Counted from the first letter of the stretch, positions 52,372 to 61,501 are shown. The stretch is DNA of 64,000 nt from CAWHHZ01 sp963829355 (GCA_963829355.1 CAWHHZ010000021.1:372001-436000), one strand, 5' to 3'. Numbers and translations are program-made. The notes: generated by a model from the sequence alone, not told the origin.

Positions 52372-53031
52372 CTACTCTGGTTCGGTTTGCATGGATGGTT
52401 CGCTCTGTTGCGCTGGCTGTTCCGGAGGAGTGTCGTCCGTTCGAATGATGTAGAGCTGCCAGCCGTCGCCATAGTTCTCGAGAGTCGCGGTTGCGTATTG
52501 AGGCGAGTTGAGCGTCTCGTGCAGCAGACCGCTCTGGAGGGCGGCGCCGGTGGAGTTGGCAATCCACTGGTAGGTAAAATCGACGTTGACTCTATCCTCC
52601 ACCTGCTCGATTGACCTGACCTCGACGAACTCCTTTCGTGCGAGTGGTGCGATGTCGGTGAATCCGTTGGAGCGCTCGACCCACTTGTTGTCCTGCCGGG
52701 CCTTGTCGGAAAGTACGACGGTGCCCGTACTGTCGATCCTGATCCATCCGGCACGCTCGAGATCCTCGGCGTACTTTTTCATCTGCTCGTGCATCTGTTC
52801 TTCCTTCATCGGAAGACTGAGAGTGACGGAGGTAAAGCGGAAATCGGAGTACTCCGGCGCCTTCTGAATGACCTTTGCGGCTTCTTCCTTCGTCGGAGGG
52901 GTCACGGCTTGAGCGCCATTCTCTTCTTCCGTTCCGGCGGCATTCCCGGCGGTCTCCCCACCACAACCGAAAAGTAGTAATGCGCAAAAGAGGGCGATGA
53001 AGGGACTCCAGCGGATGTTATTCATGACCAT
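52372..53031 (-). CDS. Putative lipoprotein of unknown function
   Basis: About 219 residues. In-frame ATGs at 53037, 53031 and 53025; 53031 has GGAG at 8 nt. Lipobox in FIALFCALLLFGCGGETAG. A Glu/Gly-rich linker is followed by a domain containing MKEEQMHEQMKKYAEDLERA (helical) and VVLSDKARQDNKWVERSNGF, VNVDFTYQWIANSTGAALQ, YATATLENYGDGWQLYIIRT. Family not recognised. The C-terminal 20 residues are low-complexity Gln/Pro/Glu. It lies 23 bp upstream of the PAS kinase gene, in the same direction. Confidence 0.75.
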   Translation of the reverse strand: MVMNNIRWSPFIALFCALLLFGCGGETAGNAAGTEEENGAQAVTPPTKEEAAKVIQKAPEYSDFRFTSVTLSLPMKEEQMHEQMKKYAEDLERAGWIRIDSTGTVVLSDKARQDNKWVERSNGFTDIAPLARKEFVEVRSIEQVEDRVNVDFTYQWIANSTGAALQSGLLHETLNSPQYATATLENYGDGWQLYIIRTDDTPPEQPAQQSEPSMQTEPE

Positions 53032-53115
53032 GACCATATCTCCGCAGGTCCATACTGGCAACCAGCTTGCCAGAATAATCTCGCGACTGCGTTTGTCCTT
53101 CACTCTCGTCGGCTC

Positions 53116-54099
53116 ATGGAGAACGGATTCAAGCCAGCTGCACTCATCGCGAATGCTCATCTGCAGACCGTGTGGGGACGGTTGACACGGCCACGGCGTC
53201 TGGTCGCGACGAGCCGCGAGAGCGTCGCCACACCCGACGGCGATGAGCTCATTCTCGATCATCTCGAGGGGGATCCCGCGCACCGATACGTCCTGTTTCA
53301 CGGACTGGAGGGGAGCTCCAACTCGGTCTATGTGCAGGGGCTCCTCGCGGCGATCTCCCGAACCGGTGCCTCGGCTACCGCGGTCAATTTCCGATCGTGT
53401 GCCCGCGACCTGACGAACCTTCGCCTGGCCATTCCGAACCGAACGATGCGGCTCTACCACTCGGGGGAGACCACCGATCCCGACTTCGTGCTCAACATGC
53501 TCCGGCGCCGATACCCCGACGCGCGGATCGTGGCTTTCGGCGGTTCGCTCGGCGGGAACGCGCTGCTCAAGTGGCTCGGAGAACATCCCGACCAGGCGAT
53601 CGTCTCCCGCGCCGCGACCGTGTCAGTCCCCTACGATCTCGGCGCCGGAGCTGCCTACATGGAGCGCCGTCCAGCCCTCTACTATGTGGATGCGTTTCTT
53701 CGGACCCTCAAGGTGAAAGCCGTGCAGAAGCACGAGCAATTCGAGGAGGCCCGTCTCCGGATCGATGTCGAACGACTTTCCCGCTCGAGGACCTTTCGTG
53801 AATTCGACGACGCCGCCACCGCGCCACTTCACGGAATGCGCGATGCGGACGAGTACTACGAGACCTGCAGCTCGATCCACTACCTCTCGTCGATCCGGAC
53901 GCCGACTCTCTGCATCAGCGCCGCCGACGATCCGTTCCTTCCACCCGACGCGCTCGACCTCGTGCGAAAGAATGCATCTCGGGCCGTCGAAGTGCTGGTC
54001 ACGCCCAGGGGAGGTCATCTCGGCTTCGTCGCGGGCCGTCTCGGCGCCCCGCACTACTGGGCCGAACAGAAGGTCATCAGCTTTCTCCGGCGGCCATAA
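53116..54099 (+). CDS. Alpha/beta hydrolase, YheT-type
   Basis: 327 residues. N-terminal FKPAALIANAHLQTVWGRLT is the YheT hallmark. Core hydrolase: RYVLFHGLEGSSNSVYVQGL, nucleophile elbow IVAFGGSLGGNALLKWLGEH with Ser, Asp in ISAADDPFLPPDAL and His in RGGHLGFVAG. Soluble esterase-like enzyme, similar to E. coli YheT; the substrate is unknown. Divergent from the lipoprotein gene. Confidence 0.9.
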   Translation: MENGFKPAALIANAHLQTVWGRLTRPRRLVATSRESVATPDGDELILDHLEGDPAHRYVLFHGLEGSSNSVYVQGLLAAISRTGASATAVNFRSCARDLTNLRLAIPNRTMRLYHSGETTDPDFVLNMLRRRYPDARIVAFGGSLGGNALLKWLGEHPDQAIVSRAATVSVPYDLGAGAAYMERRPALYYVDAFLRTLKVKAVQKHEQFEEARLRIDVERLSRSRTFREFDDAATAPLHGMRDADEYYETCSSIHYLSSIRTPTLCISAADDPFLPPDALDLVRKNASRAVEVLVTPRGGHLGFVAGRLGAPHYWAEQKVISFLRRP

Positions 54100-54427
54100 C
54101 TGGATCAGTCATCCTGAGCTTCGCGAGATTGTGTGAAGAACGGATCGTCATTCGCGACCGATTTCTTTGGAGTGCTGAGCTCGCCGAAGGACGAGCTCAG
54201 CTTTTCATCGCACCGCCTGCAGGCTGCGGCGCGTTTCAAATTGCAGGGAAGCTCTCTTGATTTGTGCTGATTGCGGCCTCGATGGCTGTTGCCCACGGGA
54301 TCCAAGGCGGTGCTCGTCCTACGGCGAGCACCGCACTCCAAATCACGAGGAAGGGGAGACGGCAGAAGAAACGCAAGAAAGAGCTTCCGGGCTCCACGGC
54401 CTGTCGCCGCCCGTGGAACCCGGTCAC
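54100..54427. other. Convergent intergenic region
   Basis: 328 bp between the hydrolase and the GGDEF-EAL gene. It starts with a palindrome fragment (GTCATCCTGAGCTTCGCGAG) and holds the third, truncated copy of the 250-bp element. The last 80 bp before the EAL stop show no feature. Confidence 0.6.
54126..54346. mobile_element. 250-bp dispersed element, copy 3 (right end missing)
   Basis: Matches the element at 40421 and 40690 from AGATTGTGTGAAGAACGG through TTCTTTGGAGTGCTGAG, GATTGCGGCCTCGATGGC and GTGCTCGTCCTACGGCGAGC, then diverges after CCAAATCAC, so about 40 bp of the right end with its inverted repeat are lost. The left flank is again CTTCGCG within a TCATCCTGAG repeat. Confidence 0.75.
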
Positions 54428-56093
54428 TCAGTGCTGCATTTCCAGAAGATCGAGGAGATCCTCCGGTGCTACGGGACGGCCGAGATAATTGCCCTGCATC
54501 ATCGTGCAGTGACGATCAGAGAGGAACAGGAGCTGATCGCGGTTCTCGACGCCTTCCGCCACGACGCGGAAGCCGAGTCCTTTACCCATGGTGATCATTC
54601 CCTCGACGATTGCGGCATCCTCACGAGCCTCGAGCATGTTCGCAATGAAGGAACGATCGATCTTCAACGTATCGAGCGACATGTGGCGCAGATCGCTGAA
54701 GGAACAGCGGCCCGTGCCGAAATCATCAATCGCGACTTTCAGCCCGAGTGCTTTCAGGTCGTTCGTCGTCGTCATCAGGAGCGCCGAGTCGGTGCACAGC
54801 GACTCGTTGATCTCGATCTCGAGCTGATCGGGTCGCACTCTGGTGTGGCTGAGCGTGTTCTTCAGCTCTCCGACGATGTCGGAGCTCAGAATCTGTCTCG
54901 ATGACAGATTCATCGCGACACGAGGCGTCCGGATACGTTGCCGTTCCCAGGACTCGATCTGGCGGAGGATCTGCCCCGTGACCCACGATCCGATCTTCAC
55001 GCTCAGCTCGAGCTGGTCAGCGACCGGCATGAACGACGGCGGCTGAATCAGTCCCAGGACAGGGTGATTCCACCGGAGCAGGGCTTCCACACACTCGATC
55101 TTTCCACTCTGGATATCGACCTGTGGCTGGTAGTGGAGGACGAACTGCTCCTCCTTGAGAGCACGGGAGAGGCTGGCGATCAGAAAGGCGCGCTCGTAGG
55201 CACGGTCGTTCTTCGAAGCCTCGTAGAGCTGACACGTGTTTCGGCCGAGCTCCTTCGATCGATACATCGCCTCGGCTGCCCTCTGGACGAGCGGCTCCGC
55301 CTCGGTCCCATCATCGGGGAAAAGAGAAATGCCCACGCTCGCATTCACGTGGATTTCATGACCTTCAATCATGAAAGGCTGGCTGATCATGTCCATGATC
55401 CGCTGAGCGATGCCCACACTGTTCTCTTCGTCGCCGAAATCGTAAAGGAGGCAAACGAATTCATCGCTACCGTAACGCGCGACACTGTCTTCGGTCCTGA
55501 CGGCTTCGTCGAGCCGGTGCGCAACACCCTTGAGCACTCGATCGGCGATGCCACGGCCGAAAGTCTCGTTGAGGAGCTCGAAAGTGGTCGAGATCGAGGA
55601 ACAGGACTGCGAGGGAACGACAGTGTCTCCGCGCTCGTGCGAGCGCGACTGCGAGACGGTCGACGAAAAGAGACCGATTGGGCAATCCGGTCAGCGGATC
55701 ATGCTGTGTCTGGTATTCGAATCTCTCCGAGGCGAGTCGCTGCTCGGTGATGTCCATCATGGTTCCCTCGATGTAGACGGAGCCATCCGGGGAATCGCTC
55801 AGGGTCAGACTCTGATAGACCCACGCGAGGCTTCCATCCCGCCGTCTCAGCGCTACCTCCAGATTGTTGAGCGTGCCGACATCCTTGAGTGCAGCGACGA
55901 TCATCGAGCGATCCGAATCATTCAGGAAGGGCATCGAGCCTTCGCCGATCAACTCTTCGGTGGATGAATAGCCGAGCATCGACGAGAGTGCGCCGTTGCA
56001 CTGGAGCAGTACACCGTCGAACGAGAGACGGAACGCACCGGTTCCGGTCTTTTCGAGAAGCTGCATGCACTCCGGCTGAGAGAGGCTCGTCAT
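54428..56093 (-). CDS. PAS-GGDEF-EAL cyclic-di-GMP signalling protein (frameshifted)
   Basis: ATG 56093 with AGGAAG upstream; about 554 residues after repair. PAS domain (GAFRLSFDGVLLQCNGALSS), GGDEF domain with YQTQHDPLTGLPNRSLFVDR; the frame breaks near 55581 after FLDLDHF and resumes VLKGVAHRLDEAVRTEDSVA. The signature reads RYGSDEFVCL, Ser for the second Gly, so cyclase activity is uncertain. The EAL domain looks complete: VEALLRWNHP (EALLRW), INESLCTDSALL, IDDFGTGRCSFSDLRHMSLD, TLKIDRSFIANM and VVAEGVENRDQ. It probably degrades c-di-GMP, with PAS sensing. Confidence 0.88.
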
Positions 56094-56184
56094 TTCACGG
56101 TTCTTCCTGATTGAAGATAGCCGCCGCGAAACTGTCTGAACAGTTATGAAAAGTTTAGAGAGTACTATCGAAGGATAGGGGGGC

Positions 56185-56268
56185 GATGAACGATGAACGA
56201 TGAACGATGAACGATGAACGATGAACGATGAACGATGAGAGATGAAAGATGAATGCTGAAAGATGAAC
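56185..56268. repeat. Heptamer tandem array (12 x GATGAAC-like)
   Basis: Seven perfect GATGAAC units followed by GATGAGA, GATGAAA, GATGAAT, GCTGAAA and GATGAAC, all in 7-bp register. Confidence 0.92.
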
Positions 56269-56296
56269 GATGCGGTTGAGCTGATGGAGGGCACGC

Positions 56297-56447
56297 TGTC
56301 ATCCTGAGCCGCCGGAGCGCAGCGGAGGACGGTCGAAGGATCGCGTGGAATTGTCCGCGCCCTGAGTTCACTCCGCAATTCACTTCAAGTCAGCACGAAC
56401 GAGATTCTTCGCCGCCCTCCGCTGCGCTCCGGCGGCTCAGAATGACA
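56297..56447. repeat. TCATCCTGAG palindrome-family repeat
   Basis: TGTCATCCTGAGCCGCCGGA...GTCGAAGGATC and GAGATTCTTCG...GGCGGCTCAGAATGACA are inverted, and AATTGTCCGCGCCCTGAG lies between. It is centred between the two heptamer arms. Confidence 0.85.
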
Positions 56448-56463
56448 GGTGCCGTTTTTCATC

Positions 56464-56512
56464 GTTCATCGTTCATCGTTCATCGTTCATCGTTCATCGT
56501 TCATCGTTCATC
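56464..56512. repeat. Heptamer tandem array (7 x GTTCATC), inverted partner
   Basis: Seven perfect units, the exact reverse complement of the GATGAAC array; the next degenerate unit contains the TCA that is the TGA stop of the response regulator. Confidence 0.92.
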
Positions 56513-56514
56513 GT

Positions 56515-57162
56515 TCAAACCAGCCCCTTCTCTCTCGCGTAGAGGGTCAGTTCGACGCGTCCGCGCAGATCGAGCTTCTCGTAGATCGAGTGAAGGTACG
56601 ACTTGACGGTGCCTTCGGAGAGGTTCAGTTTCTCGGCGATCTCTCGGTTCCGGAGACCACTCGCGACCATGCGGGCGACGTCGGTCTCACGGGGGGAGAG
56701 GATGTGACTGATCTCTCGTGCCGCCAGGGAGGTCCGGGACATCTTCTCGATCGCTCGTCCTACCAGAGCCGGTTCGAGCGCACGTTTCCCTCGCATCACT
56801 TCCTCGACCACCTGGACAAGATGGACCGACGCTGACTCCTTGAGCACGATCCCCCACACGCCCAGATTCATCGCCTCGACCACCTGCGAGTCGTCGATCG
56901 CCGCGGTCAGGAGGATGACCCGCGTCGGCAGTTTCTCGTCATGGACCACGCGCAGAACTTCGATTCCGCTCATTCCGTTCATACTGACGTCAAGAACGAG
57001 CACGTCCGGGCGCTTTGAACGTACCGCCGCAAGTGCCTCGATTCCATTGGTGACCGCCGCAATCACCTGGTACGACTGGTGCCGCTCAAAGAGCTGTTGC
57101 AGCCCATCGAGAATCATCCGGTGGTCATCTGCGATGGCGATCGTGGTCACGTCTGTCTCCAT
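56515..57162 (-). CDS. NarL/LuxR-family response regulator
   Basis: 215 residues. Receiver domain: IAIADDHRMILDGLQQLFER with the acidic pair, phospho-Asp in DVLVLDVSMNGMSGIEV, switch residues in VILLTAAIDDSQVVEAM and the KESA segment. C-terminal LuxR helix-turn-helix: LSPRETDVARMVASGLRNRE, IAEKLNLSEGTVKSYLHSIY, EKLDLRGRVELTLYAREKG. Its start overlaps the kinase gene by 16 bp, which makes the two a cognate pair. Confidence 0.95.
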   Translation of the reverse strand: METDVTTIAIADDHRMILDGLQQLFERHQSYQVIAAVTNGIEALAAVRSKRPDVLVLDVSMNGMSGIEVLRVVHDEKLPTRVILLTAAIDDSQVVEAMNLGVWGIVLKESASVHLVQVVEEVMRGKRALEPALVGRAIEKMSRTSLAAREISHILSPRETDVARMVASGLRNREIAEKLNLSEGTVKSYLHSIYEKLDLRGRVELTLYAREKGLV

Positions 57163-58324
57163 CCGATCGGGATCGACAGCTCGACGCGGCTTCCCTCATC
57201 AGTGGAATCGATCCAGACCTCCCCGTTGAGTGCGCGCACCCGCTCGGTCAGCGAGGTCGGCGCGACTCCCCTTGAAATCATCTCATCACTGTTGAGCCTG
57301 CCGCGGAACGGGAAACCGTCTCCATCGTCCTCGACGGTGATGACGAGGCGGTCCTGATCTGTGACGAGCGACACTCGGACGTGCTTTGCGTGGCCGTGCC
57401 GTGTCGCGTTCGTAATGGATTCGGTAATGATCCGGTAAGTCTCCCATCCGAGTGCCTCCCGCACAAGTGGATCGAGCTCACTGCGGCGGTACTCGACCTC
57501 GACGCCCCACTGGTCCTGATACCGGTGAGCCAGGTCCCGCAGACGACCAGTCATGTCGAAGTCAGTCTCTCGCGCACGCTTCTTCTCGCTCAGCGACTCG
57601 AGGTACGAGCGCAGTTCGCGTTGCTCATTCATCAGAATGCCCTCAACCTCGGTGACTCGCTGCCGCGCTTGTTCCGGATCGTGGCCGATCAGCGGCAGTA
57701 GGCTTTCGAGCTGCAGCACGATTCCGGTGAAGGACTGCAGCAGACCGTCATGCAGATCTCGAGTGATTGAGCGGATCCTCAGCGCCACCTCGTCCTGCTC
57801 TCTGAGCTCCTGAACCACGGCGCGGGCGAGGCGACTCTCGATGATCGCGGCCACAATCGCTCCGGTGAGCAGGTGCTGCGGATCGAGCTCGATGTCGAGG
57901 ACGAACAATCTTCCCGGAGTCGTTTCACCACCGAGCCGGATCACGAAAGTCCGGTCGATGCGGAAGTTCTCGCACAATGCCGGATTGATGGGATTGTGGT
58001 GCGTTCGCTCCGCCGAAGCTGTAGTAGAACGACGTCAGTTCTCCGACCCGCTCCTCGATCAGCGGCTCATACGTCTTCGGCGCGCTCTGTTTCCAGACGA
58101 GATCGTCTCTCATCCAGTGAAGCGATGTTGACCCACGGCTCATCCGCCTCTTCCCATACGATCAGAGCGCGGGAAGCAGAAAAGATCCTGCGGACGATCT
58201 CGAGAGTCTCACGCAGCATTTCGGTGCGTGCGGTCGGGATGTCGCTCCTGATCCAGGCACTGAAAAGTTCCACGATCGCAGCGTCGAGGGTGACCGAGAG
58301 GAGCGGCTCGTCAGATGGCATCAT
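57147..58324 (-). CDS. NarL-type sensor histidine kinase (frameshifted)
   Basis: Start ATG 58324 (58321 also possible); the frame is open from TTG 58387. N-terminal GAF-like part (LEIVRRIFSASRALIVWEEA), breaks near 58.1 kb and 57.97 kb with WMRDDLVWKQSAPKTYEPLI between them, then FRIDRTFVIRLGGETTPGRL and a HisKA_3 domain with phospho-His in ITRDLHDGLLQSFTGIVLQL and HATPase boxes (YRIITESITNATRHGHAKHV, LVITVEDDGDGFPFRGR). No membrane segment. Overlaps the response regulator, its likely partner. A GATAAT box lies upstream at 58372-58367. Confidence 0.86.
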
Positions 58325-58436
58325 GGGCTCGTTGCTTTCGGGCTGGGGCGGGGTCAATCTTTCTCGATTATCTACGATTAGGTCCAATTGTGCCGCAACA
58401 GCGATGGCACTCCGCGCAGCGGGCGGTCGATTACAC

Positions 58437-58442
58437 CATAAT
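58437..58442 (+). promoter_or_regulatory. -10 box for a probable leaderless trmH-like mRNA
   Basis: CATAAT eight bases before the ATG at 58451, no Shine-Dalgarno sequence, no clear -35. Confidence 0.35.
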
Positions 58443-58450
58443 AGTCACTG

Positions 58451-59124
58451 ATGATTCCGGAACGCTTTCGCCGCATCTCCGCAGGTGCTGGATCACCGGC
58501 AGCCGGACCTGACGGTCCTGATGGAGAAAGTTCACAAGCCTCACAACCTGTCAGCCATCATGCGGACGAGTGACGCGGTCGGCATTCTCAATGTTCACGC
58601 GGTGGGCCCCAGCCGTCCGGTCAGACCGAGCGGAGGAGCTGCGCAGGGGACTGAGCGCTGGGTCGGCATCCGGCAGCATGGACAACACCGTCGATGCCGT
58701 GGAGCTCCTGCATCGAGATGGATTTACGATCGTTGCTGCGCATCCCGACCGTGATGCGATCGACTTCCGCGAATTCGACTACACCCGGCCCACAGCGCTC
58801 CTGCTCGGGCAGGAGAAGGATGGCGTGACCGAAGAGGCGCTCGCGCTCTGCGACGCGACGATCGTCATTCCGATGGAAGGCTTCGCCGCCTCTTTGAACG
58901 TCTCGGTCGCCGCCGCCCTGATTCTCTTCGAAGCCCAGCGCCAGCGGTCCGCCGCCGGTATGTACGACCGGCCACGAGTTTCCGAACCGCAGCGCCATAC
59001 GCTCCTCTTTGAATGGGCGCACCCTCGCATCGCGAAACTCTGCCGCCAGCACGACGTCCCATACCCCCGCATGAACGAAGACGGTGAAATCCTCGACAAA
59101 CTGCCCTTCGGAACGCCGCCATAG
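58451..59124 (+). CDS. trmH: tRNA (guanosine-2-prime-O-)-methyltransferase TrmH-like (frameshifted)
   Basis: Correcting two breaks gives about 223 residues starting MIPERFRRISA then VLDHRQPDLTVLMEKVHKPH and NLSAIMRTSDAVGILNVHAV, the TrmH N-terminal extension plus SPOUT motif 1. The first break is an extra G at about 58476, the second lies near 58680 (QHG/MDNTVDAVELL). Then TALLLGQEKDGVTEEALALC (motif 2) and IPMEGFAASLNVSVAAALIL (motif 3), with a C-terminal basic segment. It methylates G18 of tRNA in the D loop. Confidence 0.88.
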
Positions 59125-59479
59125 CGCCGCGATGTGACTTGAAGTGAATTGCTGAGGGAAAGAGGGCGAGTATGACTCCACGCGATCCTTCGACCGTCCC
59201 TTCGACTTCGCTCAGGGCAGGCCTCCGCTGCGCTCCGGCGGCTTCTAATGACCCTCTTCGTAGATGACTGGAAACAAAGAGGGACTGTCATCCTGAGCGA
59301 AGCGAAGGATCGGGTACGTCCTGACTCTAGCCGAACTTCGGGCCGGTAGACTCCACGAGATCCTTCGACCGTCCTCCGCTGCGCTCCGGCGACTCAGGAT
59401 GACAGCTTTGCATCACCATGCTCGGCTTTTCGAACCCTTGAACCCCTGAAACTCCTGAACTTCTGAACTCCTGCCCCTC
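59125..59479. other. Convergent intergenic region with palindromes and an octamer array
   Basis: 355 bp between trmH and xerD. 59185-59250 and 59286-59404 are palindrome-family repeats (GTCATCCTGAGCGAAGCGAA, GACTCAGGATGACAGC); an imperfect octamer array follows before the xerD stop. No gene. Confidence 0.65.
59429..59470. repeat. Imperfect octamer array upstream of the xerD stop
   Basis: TTTCGAAC, CCTTGAAC, CCCTGAAAC, TCCTGAAC, TTCTGAAC, ending 9 bp from the xerD stop. On the xerD sense strand it reads GTTCA units, as after the NtrC-type regulator. Confidence 0.75.
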
Positions 59480-60423
59480 CTACGCTCGTGGATGAAACTG
59501 CTCGTAGATTCGCTGGAGTCGCGCCTTCGAGATGTGCGTATAGATCTGCGTGGTCGAGATGTCGGAGTGGCCGAGCATCATCTGGACAGAACGCAGGTCC
59601 GCACCGTTCTCGAGCAGGTGCGTCGCGAACGAATGTCGCAGCATGTGCGGCGAGATGCGTCCTCTGATGCCGGCATCGCGCGCGTACTTCACGATCCGCT
59701 GCCACACCGACTGGCGCGTCGGCGGCTTTCCCCGGTTCGTCAGAAACAGGTAAGGGCTGTCGCGGCGCTCGAATCGTTGGCGGCCGTCGCTCCATGTAGG
59801 CGACGATCGCGTCTCGTGCCCGGTCACCGAACGGGACGATCCGCTCCTTCGAGCCCTTTCCGATCGTACGGAGAAAGCCCGGCGTCGAGAACGAGATCGG
59901 AAATCTTCACCGATATCAGCTCACTCACGCGCAGACCCGTCGCGTACAGAAGCTCCAGCATCGCGTGGTCGCGCAGACCGATCTCCGTGTCCCGGTCCGG
60001 CGCCGCCAGCAGCGCCTCGACATCCTGAGGCTGGAGCGTTTTGGGCAGGTTGGACCACAGCTTCGGATTTTCGATGTTCTCGGTCGGATCGCGCTCGAGG
60101 TGACGCTCGCTGACGAGAAATCTGTAGAACCCCCGGATCGCCGCCAGCGCCCGGGCAACCGAGCGTGCAGCGATTCCCGAATTGCGAAGGGTCTGAAAGT
60201 ATCGGACGATGATCAGACGCTCGACCTGATCGGTCTCGACCGAATGCTCCTGAAGAAAGTGTCCGAAGTGTCTCAGGTCGCGGCGGTACGACTGGATGGA
60301 GTTCTCCGCGAGTCCCTTCTCCACCTCGAGGTAGTCGAGATAGAGCGGGAGCCAGGTGGTGAAGAAGCGTGTCTTCTCCGGGGTATCCGGATCAATCTGT
60401 CGCGGATTGCGATCGCGGCTCAT
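59480..60423 (-). CDS. xerD: Site-specific tyrosine recombinase XerD (frameshifted)
   Basis: N-terminal SAM-like domain (YLDYLEVEKGLAENSIQSYR), then the catalytic domain: first Arg in LLYATGLRVSELISVK, break near 59885 (DLVLDAG, expected FLRTIGKGSKERIVPFG with the catalytic Lys), fragments VAYMERRPPT and DGRQRFERRDSPYLFLTNRG, then HMLRHSFATHLLENGADLRS with His and Arg, and LGHSDISTTQIYTHI with His and nucleophile Tyr. At least three small indels. Resolves chromosome dimers at dif with XerC. The start overlaps the lipA stop (ATGA), so lipA-xerD form an operon. Confidence 0.9.
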
Positions 60424-61301
60424 GAAGCTCCGGCGGCTGCCGTGACGGCGACCGCATCGGCCATGTACGACGAGCGCACGAACGGTCCGGAGAAGACGGC
60501 CGAGAAGCCCATCTCCTCGCCCGCGATCCGGTACTCCTCGAACACGTCGGGATGCACGTACTCATGGACCTGAAGCTTGACGAGCTTCGGCTGCAGATAC
60601 TGACCGATCGTGATGATGTCGCAGCCCGCTTCACGCAGACTCGCGAGAACATCGAGCACTTCGCCCCGGCTCTCACCGAGCCCGACCATGAGCCCGGATT
60701 TGGTCATCATCGACGGGGCGCTCGTTTTCGCATGCGCGAGGACCGCGATCGAACGATCGAATCGTCCGCCTCTGCGTACGTCCCGGTAGAGCCGTGGAAC
60801 GGTCTCGACGTTGTGGTTGAAGTAGTCCGGAGCTGCATCCACGACCGTCCGCACCGCCTCGAGATTTCCCCGGAAGTCGGGGACCAGGACCTCGATCGCG
60901 ATCCCGGGCATCGTCTTCCGAAGCTCTCGAATCGTCGCAGCAAAGTGTGCCGCGCCTCCATCAGGAAGGTCATCGCGAGTCACCGAGGTCACCACCACGT
61001 GGCGCAGATCCATCTGCTTGGCAGCCTCGGCGACCGCGCGCGGCTCATCAGGGGAGGGAGCCGTGTACGGCTTTCCCTGAGTCACGTTGCAGAAACCGCA
61101 GGCGCGTGTGCAGACCTCGCCGAGAATCATGAAGGTCGCCGTTCCGCGGGAGAAACACTCGGAACGATTCGGACAGGCGAGCTCCTCACACACTGTGTGG
61201 AGAGACTTCGCCCTCATCAGAGTCTTGAGCTCGTGCAGATCGCGGAGGTTGAGTTTCTTCTCCCGAATCCACTCGGGGAGACGTTGGCGTACCGTATTCA
61301 T
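60420..61301 (-). CDS. lipA: Lipoyl synthase
   Basis: About 293 residues from ATG 61301 (ATG 61310 would add three). Radical SAM enzyme: auxiliary cluster cysteines in CEELACPNRSECF, SAM-cluster CxxxCxxC in CTRACGFCNVTQG, GGAAHFAATIRELRKTMPGI, VPRLYRDVRRGGRFDRSIAV, and the C-terminal RSSY in GPFVRSSYMAD. It inserts two sulfurs into octanoyl-lipoyl domains. A TACAAT seven bases before the ATG suggests a leaderless mRNA. Confidence 0.96.
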   Translation of the reverse strand: MNTVRQRLPEWIREKKLNLRDLHELKTLMRAKSLHTVCEELACPNRSECFSRGTATFMILGEVCTRACGFCNVTQGKPYTAPSPDEPRAVAEAAKQMDLRHVVVTSVTRDDLPDGGAAHFAATIRELRKTMPGIAIEVLVPDFRGNLEAVRTVVDAAPDYFNHNVETVPRLYRDVRRGGRFDRSIAVLAHAKTSAPSMMTKSGLMVGLGESRGEVLDVLASLREAGCDIITIGQYLQPKLVKLQVHEYVHPDVFEEYRIAGEEMGFSAVFSGPFVRSSYMADAVAVTAAAGAS

Positions 61302-61308
61302 CAGGGAC

Positions 61309-61337
61309 ATTGTAGGTTCAAAGGTTCGAGGGTTCAA
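61309..61337 (-). promoter_or_regulatory. lipA promoter with -35 inside an octamer array
   Basis: On the minus strand, TTGAAC (61337-61332), a 17-bp spacer and TACAAT (61314-61309), then seven bases to the lipA ATG. The -35 hexamer is part of a GTTCAAAA array unit; other units would give wrong spacers. Confidence 0.5.
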
Positions 61338-61363
61338 AAGTTCAAAGGTTCAAGAGTTCAAGG
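61316..61363. repeat. Octamer tandem array (6 x GTTCAAAG-like)
   Basis: GTTCAAAG, GTTCGAGG, GTTCAAAA, GTTCAAAG, GTTCAAGA, GTTCAAGG in exact 8-bp register, upstream of lipA. Confidence 0.9.
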
Positions 61364-61501
61364 TCGCGAGGGCTTGCAGCCCTCGGCCAGGTAATCGGGG
61401 CCTGGACGAGGTAAGTCGTCGCCTTCATCGATGACGGTGCAGTATGTGGGGGCTTGGAAGCCGCCCACGACGGCGGTGAGCGCCGGAGGCGATACACCAA
61501 C
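61364..61501. other. Spacer between two inverted octamer arrays
   Basis: Holds GAGGGCTTGCAGCCCTCGGC (a hairpin at about 61370) and GGGGCTTGGAAGCCGCCC at about 61449, another small stem, with GGCGGTGAGCGCCGGAGGCG. No gene. Part of the divergent lipA/lysS region (338 bp). Confidence 0.55.

Larger units (their letters stand above)
56094..56514. other. Intergenic region with mirrored GATGAAC arrays around a palindrome
   Basis: 421 bp. Heptamer array 56185-56268, palindromic repeat 56297-56447, inverted heptamer array 56464-56512, the last one running into the stop codon of the response regulator. 56094-56184 has no named element and may hold the promoter of the GGDEF-EAL gene. Confidence 0.7.
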
